Positions 41,795 to 50,964 of a DNA stretch of 59,000 nucleotides are shown in pieces. Position 1 is the stretch's first letter; every line of letters starts with the position of its first letter. The notes beneath the pieces are model-generated. The model had not been told where the DNA came from. It worked only from the letters and a program-made list of their open reading frames with translations, and made no database searches. The stretch lies in NCBI GenBank assembly GCA_964416425.1, contig CAYQEC010000013.1:1-59000 (forward strand), read 5' to 3'. The position numbers were made by a program, and so were the translations under genes. Source of the stretch: CAYQEC01 sp964416425 (GTDB lineage: Bacteria > Actinomycetota > Acidimicrobiia > Spongiisociales > UBA5794).

Positions 41795-42706
41795 CTAGTC
41801 GAGACCGTGCTCGGAGAGCCAGTCGGCGGCCACCGCATCGGGGTCCTCCCCGTCGTAGCCGACCCGCTCGTTGAGCTGGGTCAGGCCCTCGGTGGTGAGG
41901 GCGGCGCTGACGTCGTTGAGCACCGACACCAGATCGTTGCCGTAGGCGTCGACGATCTGGGAACGGATCACCGGGACCACGTTCTCGGCCGGCTGCAACC
42001 CCTTGTCGTCCTCCAGCAGCACGAACCCCCTGGCGGAGATGACCCCGTCGGAGGTGAAGAGCAGCGCCGCCTGGATCTCGTCGCCTTCGAGGGCCGTCAC
42101 CGTGAGGGCGCCCCCGACGTCGAGCGGCTTGAACTCGGCGAACTCGATCCCGTATACGTCCTTCAACCCGATCATGCAGAACTCACGCTCCGGGCACTCC
42201 GGAGGACCACCGAAGATGAGCGAGCCGGCATGGGGCGCCAGGTCACTCACCGTCGTCAGACCCAGCTCGTCGGCGGTGTCCTGCCGCACCACGATGCCGT
42301 TCTTGTCTTGAGCGGGCGCCGGCTCGAGCACATCGATCCCGGCGTCGGCCCAGGCGTCGGCCAGGGCGGAGCGGGTGGCCGCGGTGTCGGAGGTGGGGGT
42401 GCCATCGAGCGCCGACAGCGCCGATCCCACGTACTCGGGGACCAGGTCGAGGTCCCCGTTCTCCAGCGCCGGTTTGTAGATCTCACGCGTGCCGATGTTG
42501 AGCCGACGCTCCACCGGGTAACCCTTCGCCTCCAGCGCCTGGGCGTAGATCTCGGCGAGCAGGGCATTCTCGCTGAAGTTGGCGGAGCCGATCACGATGG
42601 TCGGTCCGTCGTTGGTCGCGTCATCACCCGATCCACAGGCGGCGGCAATCAGCGCCAGAACCACCAGGAGCGCCCCGATGACGGTGCTGCGGAACATCCT
42701 CCGCAT
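41795..42706 (-). CDS. Osmoprotectant ABC transporter substrate-binding lipoprotein
   Basis: A 303-aa OpuAC-type (QAT family) binding protein for glycine betaine, choline or carnitine. The lipobox LIAAAC puts the lipid anchor at C24. The mature part starts TIVIGSANFSENALLAEIYA, contains GTREIYKPALENGDLDLVPE and YVGSALSAL, and ends with TTEGLTQLNERV and AADWLSEHGL, all typical of OpuCC/OsmF. It is the last gene of the ATPase-permease-permease-binding protein group, 77 nt after the second permease, on the same strand. Confidence 0.92.
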   Translation of the reverse strand: MRRMFRSTVIGALLVVLALIAAACGSGDDATNDGPTIVIGSANFSENALLAEIYAQALEAKGYPVERRLNIGTREIYKPALENGDLDLVPEYVGSALSALDGTPTSDTAATRSALADAWADAGIDVLEPAPAQDKNGIVVRQDTADELGLTTVSDLAPHAGSLIFGGPPECPEREFCMIGLKDVYGIEFAEFKPLDVGGALTVTALEGDEIQAALLFTSDGVISARGFVLLEDDKGLQPAENVVPVIRSQIVDAYGNDLVSVLNDVSAALTTEGLTQLNERVGYDGEDPDAVAADWLSEHGLD

Positions 42707-42783
42707 GGGTTTCCCTCCTTCTCAGTGTGCCCGTGAACCTAGCTGCGGGCCCGGACAAGATCGACGGCGCCGCACCCGTGGGG

Positions 42784-43494
42784 TCAGGTGGCGTGGATCT
42801 CGAGGTCGGCGAGGCCGGTGGTGGAGATGCCGGCGGGCACCACCAGTCGCTCCACCAGGCTCAGGAGGAGTTCGGTGGCGACCACCAGCGCCGCCACCAG
42901 CAGCCCCCCGGCGAACACCTCCACGTTGTCCTGGGTGGCGAACCCGTCCACCACGTAGCGGCCAAGCCCACCCCACGCCACGACCGCCCCCAGGGTGGCG
43001 GTGGCCACCACCTGCACCGCCGCCACCCGGACCGCGGCGAGGATCACCGGGGAGGCGAGCGGGATCTCCACCACGCCCAGCAGCTCGCGGTCGGTCATGC
43101 CCATGCCGCGGGCGGCCTCCACCAACGCCGGGTCCACCCCACTGATTCCGGTGTAGGCGTTGGTGAACATGGGAGGCACCGCCAGGGCGAAGAGAGCGAG
43201 GAAGGTCGGCCAGAACCCCAACCCGAGCCCGAGCCGGATGCTGATGGGGAGAAAGAGGGCGATGATGGCGAACGACGGGATCGCCCGCCCGATGTTGACG
43301 GCGGCGACCACCAGCTGGCCGCCGCGGCGCCGGTGCCCCAGCCATAGCGCCGGGGGGAGGGCGAGGGCCGCCGCCACCACGGTGGCGAACACGGAGAGTT
43401 GGACGTGCTCCCAGGTCCGGGCCGGGATGCCGCCCGAGCCGGACCAGTGGGCCGGATCCGTGAACCAGGCGAGGACGTCCCCGAGGAACCCCAT
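42784..43494 (-). CDS. Osmoprotectant ABC transporter permease (second)
   Basis: A 236-aa permease with about six helices and the EAA loop DPALVEAARGMGMTDRELLG, which contacts the ATPase. AVNIGRAIPSFAII and TLGAVVAWGGLGRYV are typical of OpuCB/OpuCD-type permeases. The ATG at 43494 overlaps the stop of the first permease as TGATG, so the two are translationally coupled and probably pair in the membrane. Confidence 0.92.
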   Translation of the reverse strand: MGFLGDVLAWFTDPAHWSGSGGIPARTWEHVQLSVFATVVAAALALPPALWLGHRRRGGQLVVAAVNIGRAIPSFAIIALFLPISIRLGLGLGFWPTFLALFALAVPPMFTNAYTGISGVDPALVEAARGMGMTDRELLGVVEIPLASPVILAAVRVAAVQVVATATLGAVVAWGGLGRYVVDGFATQDNVEVFAGGLLVAALVVATELLLSLVERLVVPAGISTTGLADLEIHAT

Positions 43495-44180
43495 CAGATC
43501 GCCGCCCTCCGCCGTGCCCAGGGCGTCGCCAACCGCTCCAGGCCGACCAGGGACAGGTCGGCCACCACCGCCAGGATGACCGACGCCACCGTGCCGACCA
43601 CGATCTGGGTGGTTCCCACCGCCGTATAGAAGAGGTTGATGCCGCGCAGGATGAAGAAGCCGAGGCCACCCGAACCGATCAGGGAGGTCACCGTCACCAA
43701 CCCGATCGTCGTCACGGTGGCGATGCGGATCCCGGCGATGATCACCGGGAGCGCCAGCGGGAGCTGGACGTCGAGAAAGAGCCGAACTGGGCCGAATCCC
43801 ATGCCGTGAGCCGCCTCCACCACCGGGGCCGGGACCCCGCCGATGCCGGCCACGATGTTGCGGATCAGGATCAGCAGCGTGTACGACACCAGGCCGATCT
43901 CGGCGGTGAGGATGCTGAGACCGGTGATCGGCACCAGGAAGGCGAACAGCGCCAGACTCGGGATCGAGTAAAGGATTCCGGTGATCCAGGTGATCGGCGT
44001 GTAAGCCCGCCGCCAGCGCAGCGCCACCAGCGACAACACCGTGCTCACCACCAGCCCCACCCCGACCGCGATCCCGGTGAGGAGCAGATGCTCCTCGACC
44101 CGGGCGGCGATGTCGTCGAGGTGATCCCAGATCCATCCCCACCGGATGAAGGGCTGGTCGGCTGCCTGGGCGAGGATCAC
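43494..44180 (-). CDS. Osmoprotectant ABC transporter permease (first)
   Basis: A 228-aa permease with about six helices. ILYSIPSLALFAFLVPITGL and the EAA loop VVEAAHGMGFGPVRLFLDVQ show it is the other half of the OpuC-type channel. TVTSLIGSGGLGFFILRGIN is the conserved C-terminal region. I use the GTG at 44180, which overlaps the ATPase stop as GTGA; the longer frame upstream is antisense shadow. Confidence 0.9.
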   Translation of the reverse strand: MILAQAADQPFIRWGWIWDHLDDIAARVEEHLLLTGIAVGVGLVVSTVLSLVALRWRRAYTPITWITGILYSIPSLALFAFLVPITGLSILTAEIGLVSYTLLILIRNIVAGIGGVPAPVVEAAHGMGFGPVRLFLDVQLPLALPVIIAGIRIATVTTIGLVTVTSLIGSGGLGFFILRGINLFYTAVGTTQIVVGTVASVILAVVADLSLVGLERLATPWARRRAAI

Positions 44181-45268
44181 TGCACGATCTCCCGGCTGAT
44201 GCCGTCGGCGGTGACCATCCCGAGGAACCGCTCCCCGTCGAACACGGCGGCCACGGCGGTGCGGGAGGTGATCACGGCGTCGAGCGCCTCCTTGAGGCTG
44301 CTGTTCGGGCCGAGACGGGTCCGGAACGGGCGGAGCGGGGCCTGCCCGACCGGACCGGTGGCCGGAAGGTCCTCGACCCCGAGCCAACCCTCGATCCGGT
44401 CGCCCGCCCCGACCGCCACCCAGTCCACCTCGTAGCGGTCCATGACGGCGCGGGCGTCGGCGGCGACTGCGGCGGGCGGCACCACCGGGCCGGGCTCGAG
44501 AGTGATCGCCGCCACCGGGATGAGCGACAGCCGCTTGATGCCCCGGTCCCTTCCCAGGAAGTCTGCGACGAACTCGTTGGCGGGGTCACGCAGGATCTCG
44601 GCCGGGGGGCCGTACTGCTCGAGGGTGCCGCCGTCGCTGAGGATGGCGACCCGGTCACCGAGCTTGATGGCCTCGTCGATGTCGTGGGTGACGAGCACGA
44701 TCGTCTTGTGGAGCCGGGCCTGCAGCATCTGCAGCTCGTCCTGGAGCCGGGCCCGCACGATCGGGTCGACGGCGCCGAACGGCTCGTCCATCAGCAGCAC
44801 GGGAGGATCGGCCGCCAGGGCCCGGGCGACGCCCACCCGCTGCCGCTGCCCGCCCGACAGCTCGGCCGGGTAGCGGGCCAGCATCTCGGGGGACAGCTCC
44901 ACCACCTCGGTCAGCTCCTCGACCCGGGCGGCGATGCGGGCCTTGTCCCATCCCAGCAGGCGGGGCACGGTGCCGATGTTCTGGGCGATGGTGCGATGAG
45001 GGAACAGGCCTATCTGCTGGATCACGTAGCCGATCGAGCGCCGCAGCTCGTGGGGGGCGAGGTCGAGGATGTCCCGCCCCTCGACGGTGATCGTGCCCGA
45101 GGTGATCTCCACCAGGCGGTTGATCATCTTCAGCGTGGTGGTCTTGCCGCAGCCGGACGGGCCGACCAGCACCACGACCTCGGCGTCAGGGATCTCAAGC
45201 GAGAGCCGGTCCACCGCGGGCGCCGCGGCGCCGGGGAAGACCTTGGTCACCTCGGTGAGCTGGATCAT
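44177..45268 (-). CDS. Osmoprotectant ABC transporter ATPase with C-terminal CBS-like region
   Basis: A 363-aa OpuCA/ProV-type ATPase. The motifs are complete: Walker A GPSGCGKTT, Q-loop GYVIQQIGLFPH, signature AELSGGQRQRVGVARAL, Walker B VLLMDEPFGAVD and H-loop LVTHDIDEA. Beyond about residue 240 is a CBS-type pair (VMDRYEVDWVAVG, then GPNSSLKEALDAVITS and VFDGERFLGMVT), the part that senses ionic strength in OpuA/OpuC importers. It is the first gene of the operon. Confidence 0.92.
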   Translation of the reverse strand: MIQLTEVTKVFPGAAAPAVDRLSLEIPDAEVVVLVGPSGCGKTTTLKMINRLVEITSGTITVEGRDILDLAPHELRRSIGYVIQQIGLFPHRTIAQNIGTVPRLLGWDKARIAARVEELTEVVELSPEMLARYPAELSGGQRQRVGVARALAADPPVLLMDEPFGAVDPIVRARLQDELQMLQARLHKTIVLVTHDIDEAIKLGDRVAILSDGGTLEQYGPPAEILRDPANEFVADFLGRDRGIKRLSLIPVAAITLEPGPVVPPAAVAADARAVMDRYEVDWVAVGAGDRIEGWLGVEDLPATGPVGQAPLRPFRTRLGPNSSLKEALDAVITSRTAVAAVFDGERFLGMVTADGISREIVQ

Positions 45269-45343
45269 GGAAGGAGCCGGCGGGCCATGGACCGCAGCCT
45301 ACGGGGCCGCGGCGTTACCACGCCCGCGGCGGCGTTGCCGGAC

Positions 45344-46366
45344 CTAGAGCAGCAGCTCGGCGAGCTGGACCGCGTTGAGGGCCGCCCCCTTGCGGAGGTT
45401 GTCGCCGACGGTCCACAGGCTGATGCCGCCCGCCTCGCCGACGGTGGAACGGACCCGGCCGATGAGGATCTCGTCCTTGCCGGCGCAGTCGAGCGGGGTC
45501 GGGACCCTGTCGTCTCCCCACAGCTCGGCGCCGGGCGCGGCGGCCAGGATCTGCTGCGCCTCCTCCAGGGTGACGGGGCGGGAGAAGAAGGCCGTGGCGG
45601 CGATGCCGTGGCCCACCATCACCGGGACCCGCACGCAGGTGGGCTCCACCAGGATGTCGGGGGCGTCGAGGATCTTGCGGGTCTCGTGGACCAGCTTCCA
45701 CTCCTCGTCGGTGTAGCCGCCCTCGGCGAACGACCCGGCGTGGGGCAGCACGTTGAAGCCGATGGGACGGGCGTAGAGGTCACCGCCCGGGTCGGACCAC
45801 CCTCCGTGAACCAGCAGCTCCCGGTCTTTGCCGAGGACCTCGAGTTCGTGCGCCAGGACGTTCATCCCGGTCTGCCCGGAGCCGGACACCGACTGGTAGG
45901 AGGTCACGTTGAGGCGCCGCAGCCCGGCGGCGCGATGCAGCGGCCCGAGCGCCATCATCACCACCATCGTGGTGCAGTTGGGGTTGGCGACGATGCCGTG
46001 GTGGGTGTGGATCGCCTCGTCGTTGACCTCGGCGACCACCAGCGGGACGTCGGGCTCCATCCGGAAGGCGGACGAGTTGTCGATCACGACTGCTCCGGCC
46101 GCGGCGAACTTGGGGGCGTACTCCCGGGAGCGGGAGCCGCCGGCGGAGAAGAGGGCGATGTCGATGCCTGCCGGGTCGGCGGTGGCGAGGTCCTCGACGA
46201 CGACGTCCCCCCACGGGGTCGCCACGGTGCGTCCCGCCGAGCGGGACGATGCCATCAGGCGCAGCTCCGATACCGGGAAGCTACGGGACGCCAGGATCGA
46301 CTGCATCGCCGATCCCACGGCACCGGTGGCGCCGACCACCGCCACCCGCGGGTTGCTCGAACTCAT
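45344..46366 (-). CDS. asd: Aspartate-semialdehyde dehydrogenase
   Basis: A 340-aa Asd that reduces aspartyl phosphate to aspartate semialdehyde with NADPH, leading to lysine, threonine, methionine and diaminopimelate. The NADP loop VAVVGATGAVGSAM opens the protein. The nucleophile is in IVANPNCTTM, the acid-base His in RVPVMVGHGIAA, and SYQSVSGSGQTGM is conserved. The ATG at 46366 overlaps the lysC stop as ATGA, so the two sequential enzymes are coupled. Confidence 0.95.
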   Translation of the reverse strand: MSSSNPRVAVVGATGAVGSAMQSILASRSFPVSELRLMASSRSAGRTVATPWGDVVVEDLATADPAGIDIALFSAGGSRSREYAPKFAAAGAVVIDNSSAFRMEPDVPLVVAEVNDEAIHTHHGIVANPNCTTMVVMMALGPLHRAAGLRRLNVTSYQSVSGSGQTGMNVLAHELEVLGKDRELLVHGGWSDPGGDLYARPIGFNVLPHAGSFAEGGYTDEEWKLVHETRKILDAPDILVEPTCVRVPVMVGHGIAATAFFSRPVTLEEAQQILAAAPGAELWGDDRVPTPLDCAGKDEILIGRVRSTVGEAGGISLWTVGDNLRKGAALNAVQLAELLL

Positions 46367-47592
46367 GAGGTCGCCTCCCCGGTCGCCGACAGCTCGAATC
46401 CGGCATGGAGGCGGCGGACGGCCTCGCCCACGTCCTCCCCCCGGACCACGCAGGATATGCGGATCGGCGAGGTAGAGATCATCTCGATGTTGATGCCGTT
46501 GTCGGAGAGGATGCGGAACATCTTGGAGGCGATGCCCAGCTCGTCCTTCATCCCCGCCCCCACCAGCGACACCTTGGCGATGTTCTCCTCGACATCGACT
46601 CCGGCTGCTCCCAGCTCCTCGACGATGCCCTCGGCGACGGCCCGCGCCTCGGTGAGGTGGCTGCGGGGCACGGTGAAGCTGATGTCGGTGACGCCCCGGA
46701 TCGAGACGTTCTGCACGATCATGTCGACGCTGACACCGGAGTCGGCGAGCGGCTCGAAGAGCGCCGCCGCCACGCCCGGCTTGTCGGGCACGCCGTGCAC
46801 CGTGACCTTGGCCTCGGATGCGTCGTGGGCGACACCTCGGATGATCGCCTCTTCCATGGTCTCCTCCTTTACCCACGTGCCGGCGCCGTCGTGAAAGGAG
46901 GAACGCACGTGGATGGGTATCTGGTACCTGCGGCCGAACTCGACCGAACGGCTCATCAACACCCGGGCGCCGCAGCTGGCGAGCTCGAGCATCTCCTCGA
47001 ACGAGATCTCCTCGAGCTTCCTGGCATCCGGCACGAGGCGCGGATCGGCCGTGAAGATCCCGTCGACGTCGGTGTAGATCTCGCACATGTCGGCGTGCAG
47101 CGCCGCCCCCAAGGCCACCGCGGTGGCATCCGACCCGCCCCGGCCCAGGGTGGTGACGTCGCGGGAGTCGGGATCGACGCCCTGGAAGCCGGCGACGATG
47201 ACGACCTTGCCGTCGTCGAGGCCGGCACGGACCCGGTCGCCCCGGATGCCGATGATCTCGGCCTGCCCGTGGGCGGGGGTGGTGAGGATCCCGGCCTGGG
47301 ACCCGGTGAGGCTCATGGCGGGGACCCCATGGTCCTCGATGGCCATGGCGCACAGCGCCATCGAGATCCGCTCCCCGGCGGTGAGCAGCATGTCCATCTC
47401 ACGGGGGTGGGAATTCTCGCTCACACCGTGGGCGAGCTCGATCAGCTCGTCGGTGTAGCTGCCCATGGCGGAGACCACCACGACGACGTCGTGCCCCTGG
47501 TCGTGGGTCGCCACGACGCGGCGTGCCACGTTGCGGATGCGGTCGACGTCCGCAACCGAGGTACCTCCGTACTTCTGTACCACGAGCGCCAT
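46363..47592 (-). CDS. lysC: Aspartate kinase
   Basis: A 409-aa aspartokinase starting MALVVQKYGGTSVADVDRIR. The catalytic domain has KYGGTS, the Asp/Glu-rich LLTAGERISMALCAMAI, TLGRGGSDATAVAL and YTDVDGIFTADPR. Two ACT domains at the C-terminus (VTVHGVPDKPGVAAALF; VSLVGAGMKDELGIAS) are the feedback sites for lysine and threonine. In many actinobacteria the C-terminal part is also made alone from an internal start as a beta subunit; an internal ATG within METMEEAIIRGVA is a candidate. It is coupled to asd. Confidence 0.95.
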   Translation of the reverse strand: MALVVQKYGGTSVADVDRIRNVARRVVATHDQGHDVVVVVSAMGSYTDELIELAHGVSENSHPREMDMLLTAGERISMALCAMAIEDHGVPAMSLTGSQAGILTTPAHGQAEIIGIRGDRVRAGLDDGKVVIVAGFQGVDPDSRDVTTLGRGGSDATAVALGAALHADMCEIYTDVDGIFTADPRLVPDARKLEEISFEEMLELASCGARVLMSRSVEFGRRYQIPIHVRSSFHDGAGTWVKEETMEEAIIRGVAHDASEAKVTVHGVPDKPGVAAALFEPLADSGVSVDMIVQNVSIRGVTDISFTVPRSHLTEARAVAEGIVEELGAAGVDVEENIAKVSLVGAGMKDELGIASKMFRILSDNGINIEMISTSPIRISCVVRGEDVGEAVRRLHAGFELSATGEATS

Positions 47593-47682
47593 GAGACGGC
47601 GGAGTGTACAGGGTGTGAACGGCCACTCGTTTCGATCCGGGGCGGAGTGAGGGGCCGGGGCGTTGGTAGCATCTCGGCTTCC

Positions 47683-48447
47683 ATGGGCCGTCCACGCCGC
47701 CTTCGCCGCTCCCATCTCGCCCTCGCGGTGATCGTGCTCGTCGCCTGCGCCTGCGGCGCCTCCCCGGACGACACCCCTGCGGCGGCCACCACCACGACCG
47801 CGGCGGTGGCGACCACCACGACCACGACGGCGACCAGCGCCCCGGCGCCCCGTCCCCCCGCCGACCTCGCCGGGTTCCGGGCGCAGCTGACCGCCTGCGG
47901 GGCGAGCGCTCCCCCACCCCCCGCCGACCTCGCCTTCGCTTCCCCCGACGACCTGGGGCTCGATCCGTCCATCCCGGTCACGGTCACCATCACGACGTCC
48001 TGCGGCGACGTCGTGCTCGAACTCGACCCTTCCCTGGCGCCCGCCACCGTCAATTCCTTCGTGTTCCTGGCCGAGCAGGGTTACTTCGACGGCACCGTGG
48101 CCCACCGGATCGCCCCCGGGTTCGTGGTGCAGGCCGGCGATCCCACCGCCACCGGGACCGGCGGGCCCGGGTACGTGGTGCCCGACGAGCTGCCCTCCGC
48201 CGGCTACGTCTACCAGCAGGGGGTCGTCGCCATGGCCAATGCCGGGCCCGGCACCACCGGCTCCCAGTTCTTCATCATGCTGGGCGACGCCGCCCTTCCC
48301 CCCAACTACAGCGTGTTCGGGAAGGTGGCCGACGGCATGGACACACTGCAGCGCATCGCCGAGGTCCCCCTCGGTCCCAACGGGCGCGGCGAGGTGAGCG
48401 TCCCGCTCGAAACCGTCTACCTGGAACGGGTCACCGTCGCCCCCTGA
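47683..48447 (+). CDS. Lipoprotein peptidyl-prolyl isomerase (cyclophilin)
   Basis: A 254-aa exported cyclophilin. The signal peptide ends in a lipobox LVAC (C22). A Thr-rich linker (TTTTAAVATTTTTTATS) joins it to a cyclophilin domain (about 95-254) with the family segments LAPATVNSFVFLAEQGYFDG, HRIAPGFVVQAGDP, and SQFFIMLGD (active-site Phe). The conserved Trp of human cyclophilin is absent, as in most bacterial members. It would help fold proteins outside the membrane. It diverges from lysC-asd 90 nt away. Confidence 0.88.
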   Translation: MGRPRRLRRSHLALAVIVLVACACGASPDDTPAAATTTTAAVATTTTTTATSAPAPRPPADLAGFRAQLTACGASAPPPPADLAFASPDDLGLDPSIPVTVTITTSCGDVVLELDPSLAPATVNSFVFLAEQGYFDGTVAHRIAPGFVVQAGDPTATGTGGPGYVVPDELPSAGYVYQQGVVAMANAGPGTTGSQFFIMLGDAALPPNYSVFGKVADGMDTLQRIAEVPLGPNGRGEVSVPLETVYLERVTVAP

Positions 48448-48500
48448 GCCCGCCCTCCCGGAGCGGCAGCGCGGAGCCGCGCCTCCTATAGTTGCCGTCC

Positions 48501-48728
48501 ATGGCCACCGACAAACGTGAGCGACAGCGCCAGAACCGCGAGGTCAAACAGGCCCAGGAGAAGAAGCAGCGCCGCCGCCGGCAGTTCCTCAACCGGTCGA
48601 AGCGGATCGCCATCTGGGCGGGGCTGATCCTGGCTCTGATCCTGGTGTCGTCGTGGCTGTGGGGCGGCGGATCCTCCGACGCCACCACGACCACGGTCGC
48701 GTCGGCGCCGTTCCTGGTGATCATCTAA
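48501..48728 (+). CDS. Small single-pass membrane protein
   Basis: A 75-aa protein with a very basic N-terminus of about 37 residues (KRERQRQNREVKQAQEKKQR), one membrane helix (about 38-57, IAIWAGLILALILVSSWLWG) and a short Thr-rich outer tail (DATTTTVASAPFLVII). The layout (basic inside, one helix) fits a positive-inside anchor. It lies between the cyclophilin and the PHP gene on the same strand. Function unknown. Confidence 0.65.
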   Translation: MATDKRERQRQNREVKQAQEKKQRRRRQFLNRSKRIAIWAGLILALILVSSWLWGGGSSDATTTTVASAPFLVII

Positions 48729-48733
48729 GGTCG

Positions 48734-49606
48734 ATGGCGGTCGACCTCCACCTCCACAGCGTCTTCTCGGACGGCTCCGAGACACCCCGAGCCATCATCG
48801 ACCTGGCCGTCCGGGCCGGCCTCACCGCCATCGCCCTCACCGACCACGACACGCTCGACGGCGTCGCCGAGGCCGCCGCGGCCGCCGCGGCCGCCGGCCT
48901 CACCTTCGTCCCGGGCACCGAGCTCTCGGTCGACTGGACCACCGGCCCGATGCACCTGCTCGCCTACTTCCTGGAACCCGGCACCGGCCCGCTGCAGGAT
49001 CGCCTCGAGGACATCCAGGCGGGACGGGCCCGGCGCAACGAGCAGATCGTCGCCCGACTCCGCTCCCTCGGCTTCGACCTCAGCCTCGAAGAGGTGGCGG
49101 CGGAGGCCGGCGGGCGGGGCGTGGGACGTCCCCATTTCGCCGCGGTGCTGCTGCGCAAGGGTTACGTGGCCGACCTGAGACAGGCCTTCGACCGTTACCT
49201 GGCGGCGGGGAGGCCCGGCTACGTGAACCGGGAGCGCCTCGACGCGATCACCGCCATTCGCCTCGCCCGGGCCTCGGGCGCGGTCCCGGTGATCGCCCAC
49301 CCCCATACCCTGGGGATCACCGCCGCCGACTACACGGCAGCCTTCGAGCAGCTCGCCGCGGCCGGGCTCGGCGGGATCGAGGCCCACTACGCCGAGTATC
49401 GCCCCGAGATGCGCCAACACCTCGCCGCGGTGTGTCGCCGCCTCGGTATCGCCGCCACCGGGGGCTCCGACTTCCACGGCACCTACAAGCCCGGCCTCCA
49501 GGTGGGATCCGGGCACGGCGACCTCGCCGTCCCCGACGAGGCGTTGGAGGAGCTGCGGGGAGCGGCGGAACCGGGCGCTCAAGTCCCCCGTGACCAGGCC
49601 CGATAA
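48734..49606 (+). CDS. PHP-domain phosphoesterase, RNase AM/TrpH-like
   Basis: A 290-aa PHP protein. All metal ligand motifs are visible: DLHLHSVFSDGSETP (first), LTDHDTLDG, PGTELSVDW, VIAHPHTLG and GGSDFHG. The order and spacing match the YciV/TrpH group, which removes 5' nucleotides from short RNA or 3',5'-bisphosphates using Mn. The ATG at 48734 lies five bases after the stop of the small membrane protein, so co-transcription is likely. The histidine-kinase gene starts 23 nt downstream. Confidence 0.9.
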   Translation: MAVDLHLHSVFSDGSETPRAIIDLAVRAGLTAIALTDHDTLDGVAEAAAAAAAAGLTFVPGTELSVDWTTGPMHLLAYFLEPGTGPLQDRLEDIQAGRARRNEQIVARLRSLGFDLSLEEVAAEAGGRGVGRPHFAAVLLRKGYVADLRQAFDRYLAAGRPGYVNRERLDAITAIRLARASGAVPVIAHPHTLGITAADYTAAFEQLAAAGLGGIEAHYAEYRPEMRQHLAAVCRRLGIAATGGSDFHGTYKPGLQVGSGHGDLAVPDEALEELRGAAEPGAQVPRDQAR

Positions 49607-49629
49607 GCACGCAGATCAGGAAGGCGGCC

Positions 49630-50937
49630 GTGGAAGACCAGTCGGATCAGAGTCCGGGGCGCTTCGAGGCGCCTGTCGCCTACGTCGACGTACGGACCCG
49701 CTACAACACGACGCGCGCCATCGGGGGCCTGGCGATCGTCGTGCTCGCCGCCTCCGGCCTCCCGCTCGGGCTCGGCACCGCTCCCTTCGTACTCGCCGCC
49801 GGCCTCGTCCTGCTCGGCGACGCCCTCTACCGCCGGAACCATGGCACCGGCGCCCTCCCGCTGCTGCTGGTCGACGTCACGGTGATCGGCGCCATCCTCC
49901 TGGTCCGCGGGTACTCCGCTTCGGTGGGGGTCGCCGGCATTCTCTACGTGCTCACCGCAGGGATGCTGCTGGTGTCGATGGCGCGCACCGCCGTCGTGCT
50001 CGGCTACGCCGCGGTGTGGAGCGGCGCGGTGGCCTCGGTGGCGCCCGTGATCCACGGCCACATCTCCTCGGTGCGCGCCACCGTCTTCGAGGCGATCACG
50101 ATCGCGGTGTTCACCGCCATCGTCGCCCAGCTGCTGTACGGCGCGGTCCAGGCCCTCCACGCCGCAACCGTCCGGCATCGCACTGCCCTCAACAGTGAAC
50201 GGCGGGCGGTGCGCCTCAAGAACGAGTTCGTCTCGATGGTGAGCCACGAGCTGCGCACCCCGCTCACCAGCATCGCCGGCTTCACCGACACCCTGCGGGA
50301 GAGCTGGCGGGACCTCTCGACCCGCGAGATCGAGGAGTTCCTGCTCATCATGCGTCACGAGGCGGCCCACCTCGGGAACCTGGTGGAGGACGTCCTGGTG
50401 ATCCCCCGCCTCGAGGCCGGTCAGCTCCGCCTCGAGTTCGCCGAAATCGACCTCGCCGGCGAGCTGCGCGACACCGCCCGGCTGGTGTTCTCCGGCATCG
50501 ATCAGGAATACAACGCCGCCATCCCGGGTGGCGTCGTCATCAGCGCCGACCCGATCCGGGTCCGTCAGATCATCCGCAACCTGCTCGAGAACGCCCGCAA
50601 GTACGGGGGCGATCAGGTGCTGGTGGAGGGCGAAGCCCGCGGCGACCGCTATATGGTCGTCATCAGCGACAACGGCCCGGGAGTACGGGAAGAGGACCGG
50701 GAGCGCATCTTCGAGCACTTCGAGCAGGCGACCAAAGGTGACGCCCGCTCCAACCAGGGGGTGGGGCTCGGTCTCCCCATCGCCCGCAAGCTGGCCCGCG
50801 CCATGGGTGGTGACCTGTGGTTCGAGGCCCGCTTCCCGACCGGTTCCCGCTTCTGCTTCACCGTGAACCTGGTGCGCATCACCCACGACGCCCACGTGGA
50901 GATGCCGCCGCCGGTCGAGACCAGCGAAGTCCCCTGA
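49630..50937 (+). CDS. Membrane-bound sensor histidine kinase
   Basis: A 435-aa kinase. The first 175 residues hold about five membrane helices with only short loops, so any signal is probably sensed in the membrane. The dimerisation/H-box FVSMVSHELRTPLTSI has the phospho-His at 206. The ATPase domain has the N-box RNLLENARKYGG, G1 ISDNGPGVREEDRERIFEHF and G2 GVGLGLPIARKLA. The GTG start follows AGGAAGG. No response-regulator gene is adjacent, and the lone receiver is at 39380, so the partner is unknown. Confidence 0.9.
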   Translation: MEDQSDQSPGRFEAPVAYVDVRTRYNTTRAIGGLAIVVLAASGLPLGLGTAPFVLAAGLVLLGDALYRRNHGTGALPLLLVDVTVIGAILLVRGYSASVGVAGILYVLTAGMLLVSMARTAVVLGYAAVWSGAVASVAPVIHGHISSVRATVFEAITIAVFTAIVAQLLYGAVQALHAATVRHRTALNSERRAVRLKNEFVSMVSHELRTPLTSIAGFTDTLRESWRDLSTREIEEFLLIMRHEAAHLGNLVEDVLVIPRLEAGQLRLEFAEIDLAGELRDTARLVFSGIDQEYNAAIPGGVVISADPIRVRQIIRNLLENARKYGGDQVLVEGEARGDRYMVVISDNGPGVREEDRERIFEHFEQATKGDARSNQGVGLGLPIARKLARAMGGDLWFEARFPTGSRFCFTVNLVRITHDAHVEMPPPVETSEVP

Positions 50938-50964
50938 GCCCGTGCCGTAGCGGCTCCGGTCCGG

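Noticed and set aside
44684..46894. A 736-codon plus-strand open frame
   Set aside because: It runs antisense to three well-supported genes (ABC ATPase, asd, lysC) and has no domain of its own.
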